A stretch of 64,000 nt of DNA, taken from assembly GCF_036287215.1 (NCBI RefSeq), contig NZ_CP142860.1, positions 248,001 to 312,000 of the forward strand, in the 5' to 3' direction. Below are positions 32,989-42,012 of this stretch, one piece after another. The stretch is from Caproiciproducens sp. CPB-2. GTDB taxonomy: Bacteria; Bacillota; Clostridia; Oscillospirales; Acutalibacteraceae. Every line of letters begins with the position of its first letter. Within the stretch, counting starts at the first letter, position 1. The notes under the pieces are model-generated. The model saw only the letters and a program-made list of their open reading frames with translations, was not told where the DNA came from and did not search any database. The position numbers were made by a program, and so were the translations under genes.

Positions 32989-34788
32989 TTTATCGAATAG
33001 AGTGCCCTTCGCGCGGGGCATCATGATATTGTCCACCCGGGCGGCCATGCGTTCCTGCGAAATGGCGTCGATCAGCATCTTATCGATGGAATTTCCGCTT
33101 CCCCCGACCAGACCGAACAGCATTTTTGTCGCGGCCTCCACGGTGGGGTGCTCGTAAAAGCGGATGAGCAGCTTTTCTCCGTAGAAAATGAATTTCATCA
33201 CGCGCAGACAAGGCGTTTCAATATAGGAGAGGTAAAGGATCATGACGGTGCGGTCCTCTTCGTCCGTCGTCAGTTTTGCCGTCGCCCCCACCGTGTAAAC
33301 GTCGCCGTTCAGCGTTACGTCGCTGCGGCGGGGAACGCCGTCCAGCCCGGCCGTAATTACGTTTTCGTCGGTCCCGTCGTACATCGTGATCCTGCACAGG
33401 CCGGGCTCAAAGGAAAAGGAAACGCGGGTGATCCCCCCGGAAAAATTGTTGGTCACGCACTGCAGAATGAGCGGGAGCAGCGTTCCGTAGCTGCTGCCCA
33501 GCCGGTACTCCTGCTTGTCGATTCCCGCGGCGAGCAAGGGCGGTTCTTCGGCTTTCGGGGGGAAAAATCGCTGCAGAAACGTGTGGAGCGGATTGGATTT
33601 CCGGGGCCGGGGCGCTGTTTCGGGGACTGCGTACAGGCTGTCCAGTCTGCTTTTCAGCGAGCGGAGCGCGCGGATGTTCCGGGGCAAAGGATGGTCGAAG
33701 ATCTTTTCCGCGCCGTCGCCGAAATAGGTTTCCACCAGCTCGATGGAAACGTCGGAAAACAGGTTCTGGCTTCCGCTTGTGATAGCCACCACCATGTCGC
33801 GTTTCGGAAGGACGATGACGTACTGGCCGAATACGCCGTTGTACTGGTACGCGTCCGCCGCGCGGAAATCCCATACCTGATACCCGTAGCCGACCGGATG
33901 GCCGTTTTCGCGGGGCGGGGCCTGCACTTTGGTCGATTCCCGAATCCATTCCTCCGGGATCAGCTGCCGTGTTTCGCCGCCGACGTCCCAGCGGCCGCCC
34001 TGCAGATAAAGCTGGCCGAGCTTTGCCATATCCGCGATATGCAGGGAAAGCCCCCAGCCGCCCTTTTCGATTCCCAGCGGGCAGGTTTCCCAGTCCGCAT
34101 CCTCAATCCCCAGCGGAGCGAAAAGCCGCGGGGTCAGGTACTCCACCAGCCCCATGCCGGTTTTTTTGCGCACGATGGCGCTGAGCAGGTAGGAATTCAT
34201 GCTGTTGTAGCTGAATTCGCTTCCGGGCTCGAAAATGCAGTCCGATGTCAGGAAAGCCCTCACCCAGTCCCTTTCCATAAAGGAACCGGCCTCGTTGAAT
34301 TTGATGCCGCTGGTCATGTTCAGCAGGTGCCGAACGGTGATGCTGTTGATTCTGGGGCTGCGGAACATGACGCCCTTTTCGGGGAAGATGTCGATGACCT
34401 TTTCGTCAAAGGAGAGCAGGCCCTCCTCCATGGCGATCCCCACCGCCATGCCGGTAACGCTTTTGGAAAGGGAAAACATCATGTGCGGATACGCGGGGGA
34501 ATAGGGCTTGAAGCTGCCCTGCGCAATCAGCTTTCCGTGCCGCAGAAGCATCACGCTGTGCGGACGGACGGCGGGGGAAGCGGCAAGCTCCTCAAAAAAC
34601 CGCTCGATATATTCGCTGGGAATCCCCTCGTCCTCCGGTGTGGAGGCGGGAATCCCGCCGAGATCGGTTTTCGGGATATTCTTTTTCTTCTGCGGCTGAA
34701 ACGGATACGGCGTGATGCGCCGCATATCGCCGCGGACAAATTTGATGACCAGATCAACGGTTTTCATCTGGGACAGCAGATCCAACAT
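32983..34788 (-). CDS. Serine hydrolase of the class C beta-lactamase fold
   Basis: 601 residues. The catalytic SxxK is Ser106-Lys109 (FSLSKSVTG) and the YxN-like element is FSYNSMNSY. This is the penicillin-binding-protein-like hydrolase family (COG1680), which includes esterases and D-amino acid peptidases. About 200 further residues follow the catalytic domain, of unrecognised type with beta-strand character. No signal peptide or membrane segment is clear. Last gene of a tightly packed minus-strand cluster starting at nifS; it begins four bases after the preceding gene. Confidence 0.85.
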   Translation of the reverse strand: MLDLLSQMKTVDLVIKFVRGDMRRITPYPFQPQKKKNIPKTDLGGIPASTPEDEGIPSEYIERFFEELAASPAVRPHSVMLLRHGKLIAQGSFKPYSPAYPHMMFSLSKSVTGMAVGIAMEEGLLSFDEKVIDIFPEKGVMFRSPRINSITVRHLLNMTSGIKFNEAGSFMERDWVRAFLTSDCIFEPGSEFSYNSMNSYLLSAIVRKKTGMGLVEYLTPRLFAPLGIEDADWETCPLGIEKGGWGLSLHIADMAKLGQLYLQGGRWDVGGETRQLIPEEWIRESTKVQAPPRENGHPVGYGYQVWDFRAADAYQYNGVFGQYVIVLPKRDMVVAITSGSQNLFSDVSIELVETYFGDGAEKIFDHPLPRNIRALRSLKSRLDSLYAVPETAPRPRKSNPLHTFLQRFFPPKAEEPPLLAAGIDKQEYRLGSSYGTLLPLILQCVTNNFSGGITRVSFSFEPGLCRITMYDGTDENVITAGLDGVPRRSDVTLNGDVYTVGATAKLTTDEEDRTVMILYLSYIETPCLRVMKFIFYGEKLLIRFYEHPTVEAATKMLFGLVGGSGNSIDKMLIDAISQERMAARVDNIMMPRAKGTLFDKT

Positions 34789-34792
34789 GGAT

Positions 34793-35290
34793 TTAAACCC
34801 CCGGCTTAAAAGTCTTCATGGAATTCTCGATCATTTCTTCAAACGGCTCCCGTTCATCGGAAGGAAACTCCCCCGTCAGCCCGAATTTCAGCGCAAGCCG
34901 TTCACAGGCGGCCGGAAGCATTTGCGAAAGCTCCTCCGGCACGTCCGGCAGTACGACGATCGCCTGATTGAGGCTTTCGATCAGGTAGCCGGTTTTATCC
35001 GTACCGTTCAGGCGCAGAACGCCTTTCGGCTCCCCGGACCTGCCGACGGGAATATGCAGGATTTTGAAAAGCGGCGGCGCGCAGTCCGGCATGCTTTCGG
35101 GCGAGTCGCCGACCACAAAGACAGCGGGAAGCGTCCGCAGAAGGCGCGCCATAGTGGAGCTGAGGTCCGTCTTCTTGGCGCAGATCTTCACCTCAGCGAT
35201 ACCCGAACCGTAAAAACGGAGCGCTTCCCCTATTTTATTCTGACAGCGCAGGGTCCTGTGCGCGAAATAAAAGATCAGTCCCGCGTTCAT
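34793..35290 (-). CDS. Unassigned protein, possibly molybdopterin-binding-domain-like
   Basis: 165 residues, not confidently recognised. Segments such as GTDKTGYLIESLNQAIVVLPDVPEEL recall the end of MoaB/CinA-type domains, where a glycine-rich turn precedes an LPG.P-E motif, but the N-terminus lacks the usual GDE/TGG signatures. Its ATG overlaps the sortase stop (ATGA) and the hydrolase gene follows four bases later, so it is translated with them. GGAAGG precedes the start. Confidence 0.5.
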   Translation of the reverse strand: MNAGLIFYFAHRTLRCQNKIGEALRFYGSGIAEVKICAKKTDLSSTMARLLRTLPAVFVVGDSPESMPDCAPPLFKILHIPVGRSGEPKGVLRLNGTDKTGYLIESLNQAIVVLPDVPEELSQMLPAACERLALKFGLTGEFPSDEREPFEEMIENSMKTFKPGV

Positions 35291-36324
35291 ATTCCTTCCC
35301 CCCACGATAAAAGATTCTTTTTGACGGCCTCTTCATAGGTTTCCGGCCAAACCGGCTTTTTCCCGCCGTGCTTTGCGTACCAGCAGTCCGGGTACACGGC
35401 CCTGCCGTTGTACGCCGCCCCGGAAACGTCCACCTCGCCGCTTTCGCCGCCGCGGACTTTGCGGGCGACCACGACTTCCCTGAAATCCTTGAACTCATAG
35501 GAGCAGGTGGAAAGCAGAACGATGCTGTCGTCCTTGTTGAAGCCGACGCCGGTGTTGTAAAGGGACCGTATCCGCATCTGATAAACGAAATTCAGAAAAT
35601 CGCTGTCGTCCTGAAAATCCGTTTTCATGTAATTGAACGGCTTTCCCTGTTCCGGCAGGGTGTTGGTCAGGAAGACGGAAATGACCTTCCACTGCGACTG
35701 GCTGTCGACCGTATCAAAGGTAAATACCGGGTTCTTTTTGTAAAAATCCAGCGATTTGTACCGGTCCAGCTGCGTGAACATCCGTCCCGAATTGAGCGAG
35801 TGCCCGTAAAGGACGATGCTGCGGGATTTCCCCTTTTCTACGGAGCAGCGCGCGTCCACAAAGACGCTTCCGTATCCGGAGTACCGGCCGCGGTAGTCGT
35901 GGGTCAGGTAAAACTCCGGGTCCTTTGCGTCGGCCTGCAAAACCGGCAGGTCGATGACGGTGTCGGGGACCTTGATCCAGCCCACAATGGACGGGTTGAT
36001 TTTCTGCAGCTCAAGGAACCGGACCAGCCGCCCCTGTTCGTCGCGTTCCGGGGTGCCGGATGCGGGCGAATCGTCCCCCGCGTCCGGCGTTTCGGAGCTT
36101 TCGGCGTAATAGACGCTTTTGATATCCTGCTGCTCCGTGTCCGCGGCGGCGGGCAGAACGACAAGGTCCCAGACCAGATAGAGGGCGCAGCCGAAGAAAA
36201 CGCAGACGGCGATCAGGCTGACGGTCTTGTAAAGAATCAGCTTTTTGCCGTCACCCTTTTGGGGCAGCAGAACGCGGTAAAAAGAAAACCTTTTTTTCGC
36301 GCGTTTTCCGTTTTGCGGTTTCAT
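35287..36324 (-). CDS. srtB: Class B sortase
   Basis: 345 residues. A basic cytoplasmic tail, one N-terminal membrane anchor (about 30-58), a linker rich in Asp/Glu/Ser, and a sortase barrel with His175 (LYGHSLNSG), Cys274 (LLSTCSYEF) and Arg282 (FREVVVARK). It covalently attaches surface proteins or builds pili. The ATG with AAGGGGGTG is used; the open frame runs on upstream only as a shadow of cinA. No protein with a C-terminal sorting signal is in the window, so the substrate lies elsewhere. Confidence 0.9.
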   Translation of the reverse strand: MKPQNGKRAKKRFSFYRVLLPQKGDGKKLILYKTVSLIAVCVFFGCALYLVWDLVVLPAAADTEQQDIKSVYYAESSETPDAGDDSPASGTPERDEQGRLVRFLELQKINPSIVGWIKVPDTVIDLPVLQADAKDPEFYLTHDYRGRYSGYGSVFVDARCSVEKGKSRSIVLYGHSLNSGRMFTQLDRYKSLDFYKKNPVFTFDTVDSQSQWKVISVFLTNTLPEQGKPFNYMKTDFQDDSDFLNFVYQMRIRSLYNTGVGFNKDDSIVLLSTCSYEFKDFREVVVARKVRGGESGEVDVSGAAYNGRAVYPDCWYAKHGGKKPVWPETYEEAVKKNLLSWGEGI

Positions 36325-36347
36325 GGCGCACCCCCTTGTCGATATCG

Positions 36348-37619
36348 TTATACCTTTTTCGCGTAGGCGGCTTCTTCCAGCCCTCCGCAGCCCGTCAGAT
36401 AGCGGCGCACCATGTCCAGCGCGTTGGAAGCGGCGAGCCAGCGAAGGTATTCGCGCCCTTTGGAAGCGCCGTGCTGCATTTTGCGCACCCAGGTATGTTC
36501 CCCGTCGCAGAAAGCAATGTAAATCAGGCCGACGGGCTTTTCCGGCGTTCCGCCGTCCGGCCCCGCGATCCCGGTGATGCCAATGCCCAGCTCGCTGCCG
36601 GATTTCGCCCGGACCCCCTCGGCCATCGCGCGCGCGGTCTGCTCGCTGACGGCGCCGTACTGCTTCAGGGTGGACTCCGGTACGCCGAGCAGGAGCGTCT
36701 TGATTTCGTTCGCGTAAGTGACGGCGCCCATCTGAAAGACTTTGCTCGCGCCCGCGATATCGGTGATCCGCTTGGAGAGCAGGCCGCCGGTGCAGGACTC
36801 CGCGGTGGTAAGGTGAAGGCCGCGCTTGCCGAGCTCCGTGACGACGACTTCTTCCAGGCTTTCCACGTCGATTCCGTAAATAAACTCGTGAAAACGCCTT
36901 TTCAGTTCTTCCACAACGGGGGCGCACATGGCCTGTGCTGTTTCCTGATTTTCCGCACGGGCGGTGACGCGCACGAACATTTCGCCGTCCTTGGCGTAGG
37001 TTGCCGCCGTCGGATTGGCGCAGTCCGTCAGGTCGGGGATTTTTTCCGCGACAAACCCTTCCCCCAGTCCGAACACGCGGACGATTCTGGAAACGATCAC
37101 CGCCCGTCCGTTCTTTGCCAGGTAGGGGATCGCGTAGTTTTTCAGCATGGGGATCAGCTCGGACGGCGGCCCGGGCAGCATGATGATGATTTTGCCCGCG
37201 TCGGTTTCAAACCCGCAGCCCGGCGCGGTGCCGTGGTCGTTGGGGAACACGGTGCAGCCCTCGGGAAGCAGCGCCTGCTTCTTCTGTGTCTCGCCCAGCA
37301 CCCTTCCTTTGAAATAGCGGACGATCCTGTCCAGGCTTTCCTGATGCAGCACCAGCTTTTTGCCCGCGGTTTCCGCGATGGTTTCTTTGGTCAGGTCGTC
37401 GCCGGTGGGCCCCAGGCCCCCGGTGGTGATGACAAGGTCGCTGCGGCGAAGCGCGCTTTTCAGCGCTTCCTTCAGCCTTGGGACATTGTCGCCCACGGTT
37501 CCCGCGAACAGAAGGTTGACGCCGATGGTGGAAAGCTCCCTCGCGACAAAGGAGGCGTCGGTGTTGATCGTATGGCCGAGCAGAAGCTCGGTTCCTACGG
37601 AAATAATTTCAGCGTTCAT
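36348..37619 (-). CDS. cinA: CinA-family protein (nicotinamide-nucleotide amidohydrolase)
   Basis: 423 residues: an N-terminal molybdopterin-binding-like domain (1-170) with SVGTELLLGHTINTDA and TTGGLGPTGDDLTKE, and a C-terminal NMN deamidase domain (about 260-415) with TTAESCTGGLLSKRIT and GITGIAGPDGGTPEKPVG. It recycles NMN to nicotinate mononucleotide and may cleave ADP-ribose. It sits 13 bases after thiI and 23 before srtB. Confidence 0.94.
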   Translation of the reverse strand: MNAEIISVGTELLLGHTINTDASFVARELSTIGVNLLFAGTVGDNVPRLKEALKSALRRSDLVITTGGLGPTGDDLTKETIAETAGKKLVLHQESLDRIVRYFKGRVLGETQKKQALLPEGCTVFPNDHGTAPGCGFETDAGKIIIMLPGPPSELIPMLKNYAIPYLAKNGRAVIVSRIVRVFGLGEGFVAEKIPDLTDCANPTAATYAKDGEMFVRVTARAENQETAQAMCAPVVEELKRRFHEFIYGIDVESLEEVVVTELGKRGLHLTTAESCTGGLLSKRITDIAGASKVFQMGAVTYANEIKTLLLGVPESTLKQYGAVSEQTARAMAEGVRAKSGSELGIGITGIAGPDGGTPEKPVGLIYIAFCDGEHTWVRKMQHGASKGREYLRWLAASNALDMVRRYLTGCGGLEEAAYAKKV

Positions 37620-37632
37620 TCTTTTTCCCCCG

Positions 37633-38808
37633 CTATTGATTTGGATAGATTTTTGTAAGTACGGCGTTCCGGACGCATTCCCCGGTCAGGTTTTCGCAGT
37701 CCAGCGCCCGTTCCGCCTCTAAAAGCTCCGGAAGCCTGGGCTGTGTGCGCGGATGCTTCGGCGTGAACACGGTGCAGCAGTCCTCAAACGGTTCTATGGA
37801 GATGTCAAAGGTGTTGATCCTGCGCGAAATTTCAATGATTTCCAACTTGTCCATTCCGATCAGCGGACGCAGGACCGGCATTTCGGCGGCCTGATCGGTA
37901 CAGACAATGGCCTGCAGGGTCTGGCTCGCCACCTGGCCCAGGCTTTCGCCGGTAATCAGCGCGGAACAGCTTTCCCTGCGGGCGATTTTTTCGCCGACCC
38001 GCATCATAAACCGCCGCATGATCAGGGTGAACAGGTCCTCCGGGCATTTGGCCATGATTTCCTCCTGCACCTTTGCGAACGGAACGGTAAACAGGTTCAT
38101 CCTGCCGGAGTATTCGCCGACGCGGGCCAGCAGCCGGTGCACCTTCTGCTCCGCGCGCTCGCTGGTGTACGGCGGGCTGGCAAAGTGGACGGCGGTCAGC
38201 TCCAGGCCGCGCTTTGCCATCGTCCACGCGGCGACGGGGCTGTCGATTCCGCCGCTGATCAGGACGGCGGCGTTTCCGCCGGTGCCCACCGGGATTCCGC
38301 CCGCGCCCTTCAGCGCCTGTCCGTGAACGTAGGCCCCGAAATCGCGTACCTCCACCCGCACGGTGATGTCGGGATCGTGTACGTCGACGCACAGGTGCGG
38401 GTACCGCTCCAGCAGGTATTCGCCCACCTGCGCGGAAATCTCCGGCGATTTCAGCGGGAAAATCTTATCGGCGCGCTTCGTCTCCACCTTGAAGCTTTTC
38501 GCGGCCAGCAGCTCCGGCTTCAGGTATTGGGCGGACGCTTCCAGAATGGCGCTCATCTCTTTTTTTACCACACAGGCGCGTGAAAACGCGGCAATCCCGA
38601 ATATTTTGGAAACCCGCGCCACAGCCGCGTCTAAATCGGCCCCCTCGCGGGGGGTGACGTAAACGGCCGACTGGGCGGCTTTTACGTCAAAACCGCCCAG
38701 AGGATTCAACCGGCGCTTGATATTCCGGATCAGGGCGGCCTCGAACACATTCCGGTTCAGCCCCTTGAGAACCATTTCTCCCAGTTTGATTAAGATGATT
38801 TCTTCCAT
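37633..38808 (-). CDS. thiI: tRNA 4-thiouridine synthetase ThiI (short form)
   Basis: 391 residues: an N-terminal ferredoxin-like/THUMP region (60-165) and a PP-loop domain with SGGIDSPVAAW. It adenylates U8 of tRNA and transfers persulfide sulfur. It lacks the C-terminal rhodanese domain of the E. coli enzyme, as is usual in Firmicutes, where a dedicated neighbouring cysteine desulfurase supplies sulfur; such a gene ends 13 bases upstream. Confidence 0.94.
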   Translation of the reverse strand: MEEIILIKLGEMVLKGLNRNVFEAALIRNIKRRLNPLGGFDVKAAQSAVYVTPREGADLDAAVARVSKIFGIAAFSRACVVKKEMSAILEASAQYLKPELLAAKSFKVETKRADKIFPLKSPEISAQVGEYLLERYPHLCVDVHDPDITVRVEVRDFGAYVHGQALKGAGGIPVGTGGNAAVLISGGIDSPVAAWTMAKRGLELTAVHFASPPYTSERAEQKVHRLLARVGEYSGRMNLFTVPFAKVQEEIMAKCPEDLFTLIMRRFMMRVGEKIARRESCSALITGESLGQVASQTLQAIVCTDQAAEMPVLRPLIGMDKLEIIEISRRINTFDISIEPFEDCCTVFTPKHPRTQPRLPELLEAERALDCENLTGECVRNAVLTKIYPNQ

Positions 38809-38821
38809 TTATATTCTCCTG

Positions 38822-39958
38822 TTACGGTTTTTTCGTCAGTGAGGAAAGTCCCTCTCTCAAAGCGTCCGCCAGTTCGTCAACGTCCTCGCGGGTGTTGTAG
38901 CGGGAAAAGCTGAGCCGCAGGGAGGAGGCGATCCGGTCGCGGGGCAGCCCCATGGCGGTCAGCACATGGCTCGCCTTTCCCTTGGAGCAGGCGGAGCCGG
39001 AGGAAACGTAAATTTCTTTGGCGGAGAGATAGTGCAGCATGGTTTCCGCGCGCACGCCGCCGGCGGAGAGGTTCACAATATAGGGCAGGGCGTCTTCGGG
39101 GGAATTCAGCGTGACGCCGTCGATTTCCAGCAGCCTTCGCCGGCAGTACGAGCTGAGCCTCGCCATGGCTTCCAGCTGGGCGCCGGGTTCCGGCAGCGCC
39201 CGGACCGCCGCGCCGAAACCAGCGATCAGCGGGGCGCTTTCCGTTCCGGGGCGGATATTTTTTTCCTGCCCGCCGCCGTAGGCGCGCGGAACGATGTGCA
39301 CGCCCTTTCGCAGGTACAGCGCGCCCACGCCCTTCGGCCCGTGGATTTTATGCGCGCTCACGCTCATCAGGTCGATTTTTAGTCTGCCCGGTTTTAAAGG
39401 GATTTTGCCAAATGCCTGTACCGCGTCGACGTGAAAAAGCGCCGGGGCCTTCGCGGCGGCAATCGCAGCGGGGACCGCTTCCAGCGGAAGAAAGGTGCCG
39501 ACCTCGTTGTTCACGCACATCATGCTGACCAGGACGGTATGCGGCGTCACCGCGCGGAACACCTGCTCCGGCCTGATTTTTCCGCTGCCGTCCGGTTTCA
39601 GATAGGTGACGGCAAACCCCTCTTTTTCAAGCTGCTTCATCGTGTTGAGCACCGACGGATGCTCTATCATCGTGGTTACAATGTGGTTTCCGCGGCGGCG
39701 CATCGCGTGTGCCGCGCCGAAAACCGCAAGGTTGTTGCTCTCCGTCCCGCCGGAGGTAAAGTAGATTTCTTCCTGTAAAACACCGAGAAGATCGGCGATT
39801 TCCTGTCTTGCCGCGGAAAGCTCCTGTTCGGCGTAAAAGCCTTTCGTGTGAAGGCTGGAGGGGTTTCCGTAATTGTCCGTCATCATCTCCATCACTTTGT
39901 CGGCGGCCTCTCTGCAAACCATGGTGGTGGAGGAATTGTCAAGATATATTTCACCCAA
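38822..39958 (-). CDS. Cysteine desulfurase of the NifS/NifZ type paired with ThiI
   Basis: 378 residues, class V PLP aminotransferase fold. Signatures: IYLDNSSTTMV, the PLP lysine in SVSAHKIHGPKGVG and the persulfide cysteine in VSSGSACSKGKASHVL. It makes persulfide sulfur from cysteine for ThiI. The start is a TTG (as Met-Gly-Glu-Ile-Tyr) with GGAGG eight bases upstream; the long upstream open frame has no family similarity. First gene of the six-gene cluster. Confidence 0.92.
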   Translation of the reverse strand: MGEIYLDNSSTTMVCREAADKVMEMMTDNYGNPSSLHTKGFYAEQELSAARQEIADLLGVLQEEIYFTSGGTESNNLAVFGAAHAMRRRGNHIVTTMIEHPSVLNTMKQLEKEGFAVTYLKPDGSGKIRPEQVFRAVTPHTVLVSMMCVNNEVGTFLPLEAVPAAIAAAKAPALFHVDAVQAFGKIPLKPGRLKIDLMSVSAHKIHGPKGVGALYLRKGVHIVPRAYGGGQEKNIRPGTESAPLIAGFGAAVRALPEPGAQLEAMARLSSYCRRRLLEIDGVTLNSPEDALPYIVNLSAGGVRAETMLHYLSAKEIYVSSGSACSKGKASHVLTAMGLPRDRIASSLRLSFSRYNTREDVDELADALREGLSSLTKKP

Positions 39959-40133
39959 TGGGGATACCTCCAAGTCATTAATTGATACTACTATATTATA
40001 CACCTTACGTGTATTTTGAGCAATGAAAACACCCCGGTAGCGATTTGCATTTTTATGAATTTGTATTATAATAAACGAAAACGGAATGCCGGCACGGAAC
40101 CCGTATCTGGTACAGAGAGGAAAGGGAAAAACG

Positions 40134-40541
40134 TTGAAAAACACAAAACAGCGGTGCGCCATTATGCAGATTTTAAAGCAGAGCAGCGACCCTGTGAGCG
40201 CAGAGGATATTTTTGCGGCGCTGAAGGCCGAATATCCAAGCCTGGCCCTCTCCACCGTTTACCGCAATCTGGAGCGCTTCGCCGGGGACGGGCTGATTAA
40301 AAAAGACGTGTGGAGAGACGGGATCGTGCGGTACTCCGTTGCGCAGGAGCATCACGGGCATTATCTGATCTGCACCGAATGCAGCGCCAAAATCAGGATA
40401 GAGGACTGTCCCCTGACCGGAATCGAGCAGGGGCTGGCCCGCGACACGGGCTATGAAATAGAGGGGCACACGCTGACCATTTACGGGAAATGCCCCAAAT
40501 GCGTCCGGCGCGAAAAAGCACGGGATGCGCAGGACAGGTAA
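40134..40541 (+). CDS. Fur-family metalloregulator
   Basis: 135 residues: an N-terminal winged helix (SAEDIFAALKAEYPSLALSTVYRNLERF) and a C-terminal dimerisation domain with histidines HHGHYLIC and two CxxC pairs (CTEC, CPKC) for a structural zinc. It could be Fur, Zur or PerR; the sequence does not decide the metal. It starts at TTG with AAAGGG upstream. Divergent from nifS by about 175 bases. Confidence 0.9.
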   Translation: MKNTKQRCAIMQILKQSSDPVSAEDIFAALKAEYPSLALSTVYRNLERFAGDGLIKKDVWRDGIVRYSVAQEHHGHYLICTECSAKIRIEDCPLTGIEQGLARDTGYEIEGHTLTIYGKCPKCVRREKARDAQDR

Positions 40542-40576
40542 AAAAGGAAGCGGACAATTTGTCCGCTTCCTTTTTT
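40541..40576. terminator. Terminator between the Fur-type gene and the glycosyltransferase gene
   Basis: GGAAGCGGAC / GTCCGCTTCC with a five-base loop, flanked by A5 and T6. Confidence 0.9.
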
Positions 40577-40608
40577 ACTGTTAAGAAAACCCTGCGATTT
40601 TTCGCCTT

Positions 40609-41730
40609 TTATGAATTGCGCTCCGACAGCTCGTTGATCAGGGAAAAAATATTTTTCCCTGACTGGGACGTGTCGAAAGTCTTCAGAGACGCCCGCATCT
40701 CCTCCAGCCGCCTGTTGTCAGCCAGCAGAGAAAGGATGGTTTCGCCCGGATCGACGCCCTTTTCCAGCTTGACCGCCATGTTGTGGGAAAGCAGGAAGTT
40801 TGCGTTGTCCTCCTCCTGGCCGGGAATCGCGTCAAACACTGCCAGAGGGATGTTGCACGCAAGCGCTTCCGAAACGGTCAGCCCGCCGGGCTTTGTGATA
40901 ATCAGGTCGGACGCGTGCATATAGTTTTCCACTTCGTCGGTGAAAAAGACCAGCTTGGTCTTTTTGGGGCTCTGCGCGATCACCGGGGCGAAAGCCTCGT
41001 ACAGCTTCTGGTTGCGGCCTGTGATGACGATCGCCTGAAACTCGATGGGAAGCTGCGTCAGGTGCTTATAGATTTTCATGATGTTGGTGACGCCGAAGCT
41101 GCCCGCCATAATCAGGATGGTCGGCAGGTCCTCGTCCAGACCGAATTTTTTCAGCAGGGCGGGCCTGTCGCCCTTGCTGTAGAAAACATCCCCCACGGGA
41201 ATGCCGAACGGATAAATCTTTTCGGTGGGGACGCCCATCGCGTTCATTTCCGGAATCATATCCTTTGTGGAAACGATATACGCGTCCACATGCTCCGCAA
41301 TCCACGCCCGGTGCGGGCCGTAGTCCGTCATCAGGCAGATCAGCGGGGCCTTTACGACCCCCCTGCCCTTTAAGTGGGAAACCATTTCCGTTGCAAACGG
41401 ATGAGTGGAGATAATCACGTCGGGCTTCTGCTCCTCCATCAGCGGAATCAGCTTCTGGCTGAACGCGCTGGAAAAACGGGTCACCAGATTGGCGAGCAGG
41501 CTTTCCTGATTGGTTTTCCGGTAAAGCTGCCCAAACACCTTCGGCGTTTTGGTTGCCAGAAAATGGTACCCCTCGCAGACCGTCTTGTCCAATATGGCGT
41601 TGATGCTCTTCAGCGCGTCGACCACGGTCACCTCGTTGCCCGTGGAATTTTCTGCAATATATTTTTCAATGGCATGGGAGGCCCTCAGATGTCCTCCGCC
41701 CGTTGCAGCCGAAAGAATTAAGATCTTCAC
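40609..41730 (-). CDS. Processive diacylglycerol glycosyltransferase (UgtP/MGDG-synthase type)
   Basis: 373 residues, GT28 fold. The N-terminal SAATGGGHLRASHAI is the MGDG-synthase-type opening, and the C-terminal nucleotide-sugar site reads ITKPGGLTVSEALACNIPLAVF. It adds glucose or galactose to diacylglycerol at the inner membrane face to make membrane glycolipids and lipoteichoic acid anchors. A single gene between a terminator and a divergent promoter region. Confidence 0.9.
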   Translation of the reverse strand: MKILILSAATGGGHLRASHAIEKYIAENSTGNEVTVVDALKSINAILDKTVCEGYHFLATKTPKVFGQLYRKTNQESLLANLVTRFSSAFSQKLIPLMEEQKPDVIISTHPFATEMVSHLKGRGVVKAPLICLMTDYGPHRAWIAEHVDAYIVSTKDMIPEMNAMGVPTEKIYPFGIPVGDVFYSKGDRPALLKKFGLDEDLPTILIMAGSFGVTNIMKIYKHLTQLPIEFQAIVITGRNQKLYEAFAPVIAQSPKKTKLVFFTDEVENYMHASDLIITKPGGLTVSEALACNIPLAVFDAIPGQEEDNANFLLSHNMAVKLEKGVDPGETILSLLADNRRLEEMRASLKTFDTSQSGKNIFSLINELSERNS

Positions 41731-41921
41731 ACCAATCCTCCTTTAGTCAGGGACCGTATATCCCATCATACTGCGGCTGATCTGAAAAGAAACGGGAAAC
41801 CTGTAACCGTTTTTTCCGGATTGCCATATCTTTGGTAATTATATCATATATTTATAAAAGTTGCCAATGAAATTCCCTCAAAGTCCCGCCCGCGGCCCGC
41901 GGCCGGTTATAAAGCTGTAAC

Positions 41922-41950
41922 TTTACTTTTACCGGGCTGCGTTATATAAT
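41922..41950 (+). promoter_or_regulatory. Promoter of the VanW-family gene
   Basis: TTTACT (41922-41927), 17-base spacer, TATAAT (41945-41950), 62 bases before the start. Confidence 0.65.
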
Positions 41951-42012
41951 GATACCAGCTTTTGAGGAGATATCAGAAACTTGAGAATCTACTGTTATTT
42001 GGGAGGCCCGAT

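Noticed and set aside
36325..36927. 200-codon N-terminal extension of the sortase frame
   Set aside because: It lies inside cinA in another frame, is Arg-rich, and the true start at 36324 has AAGGGGGTG upstream.
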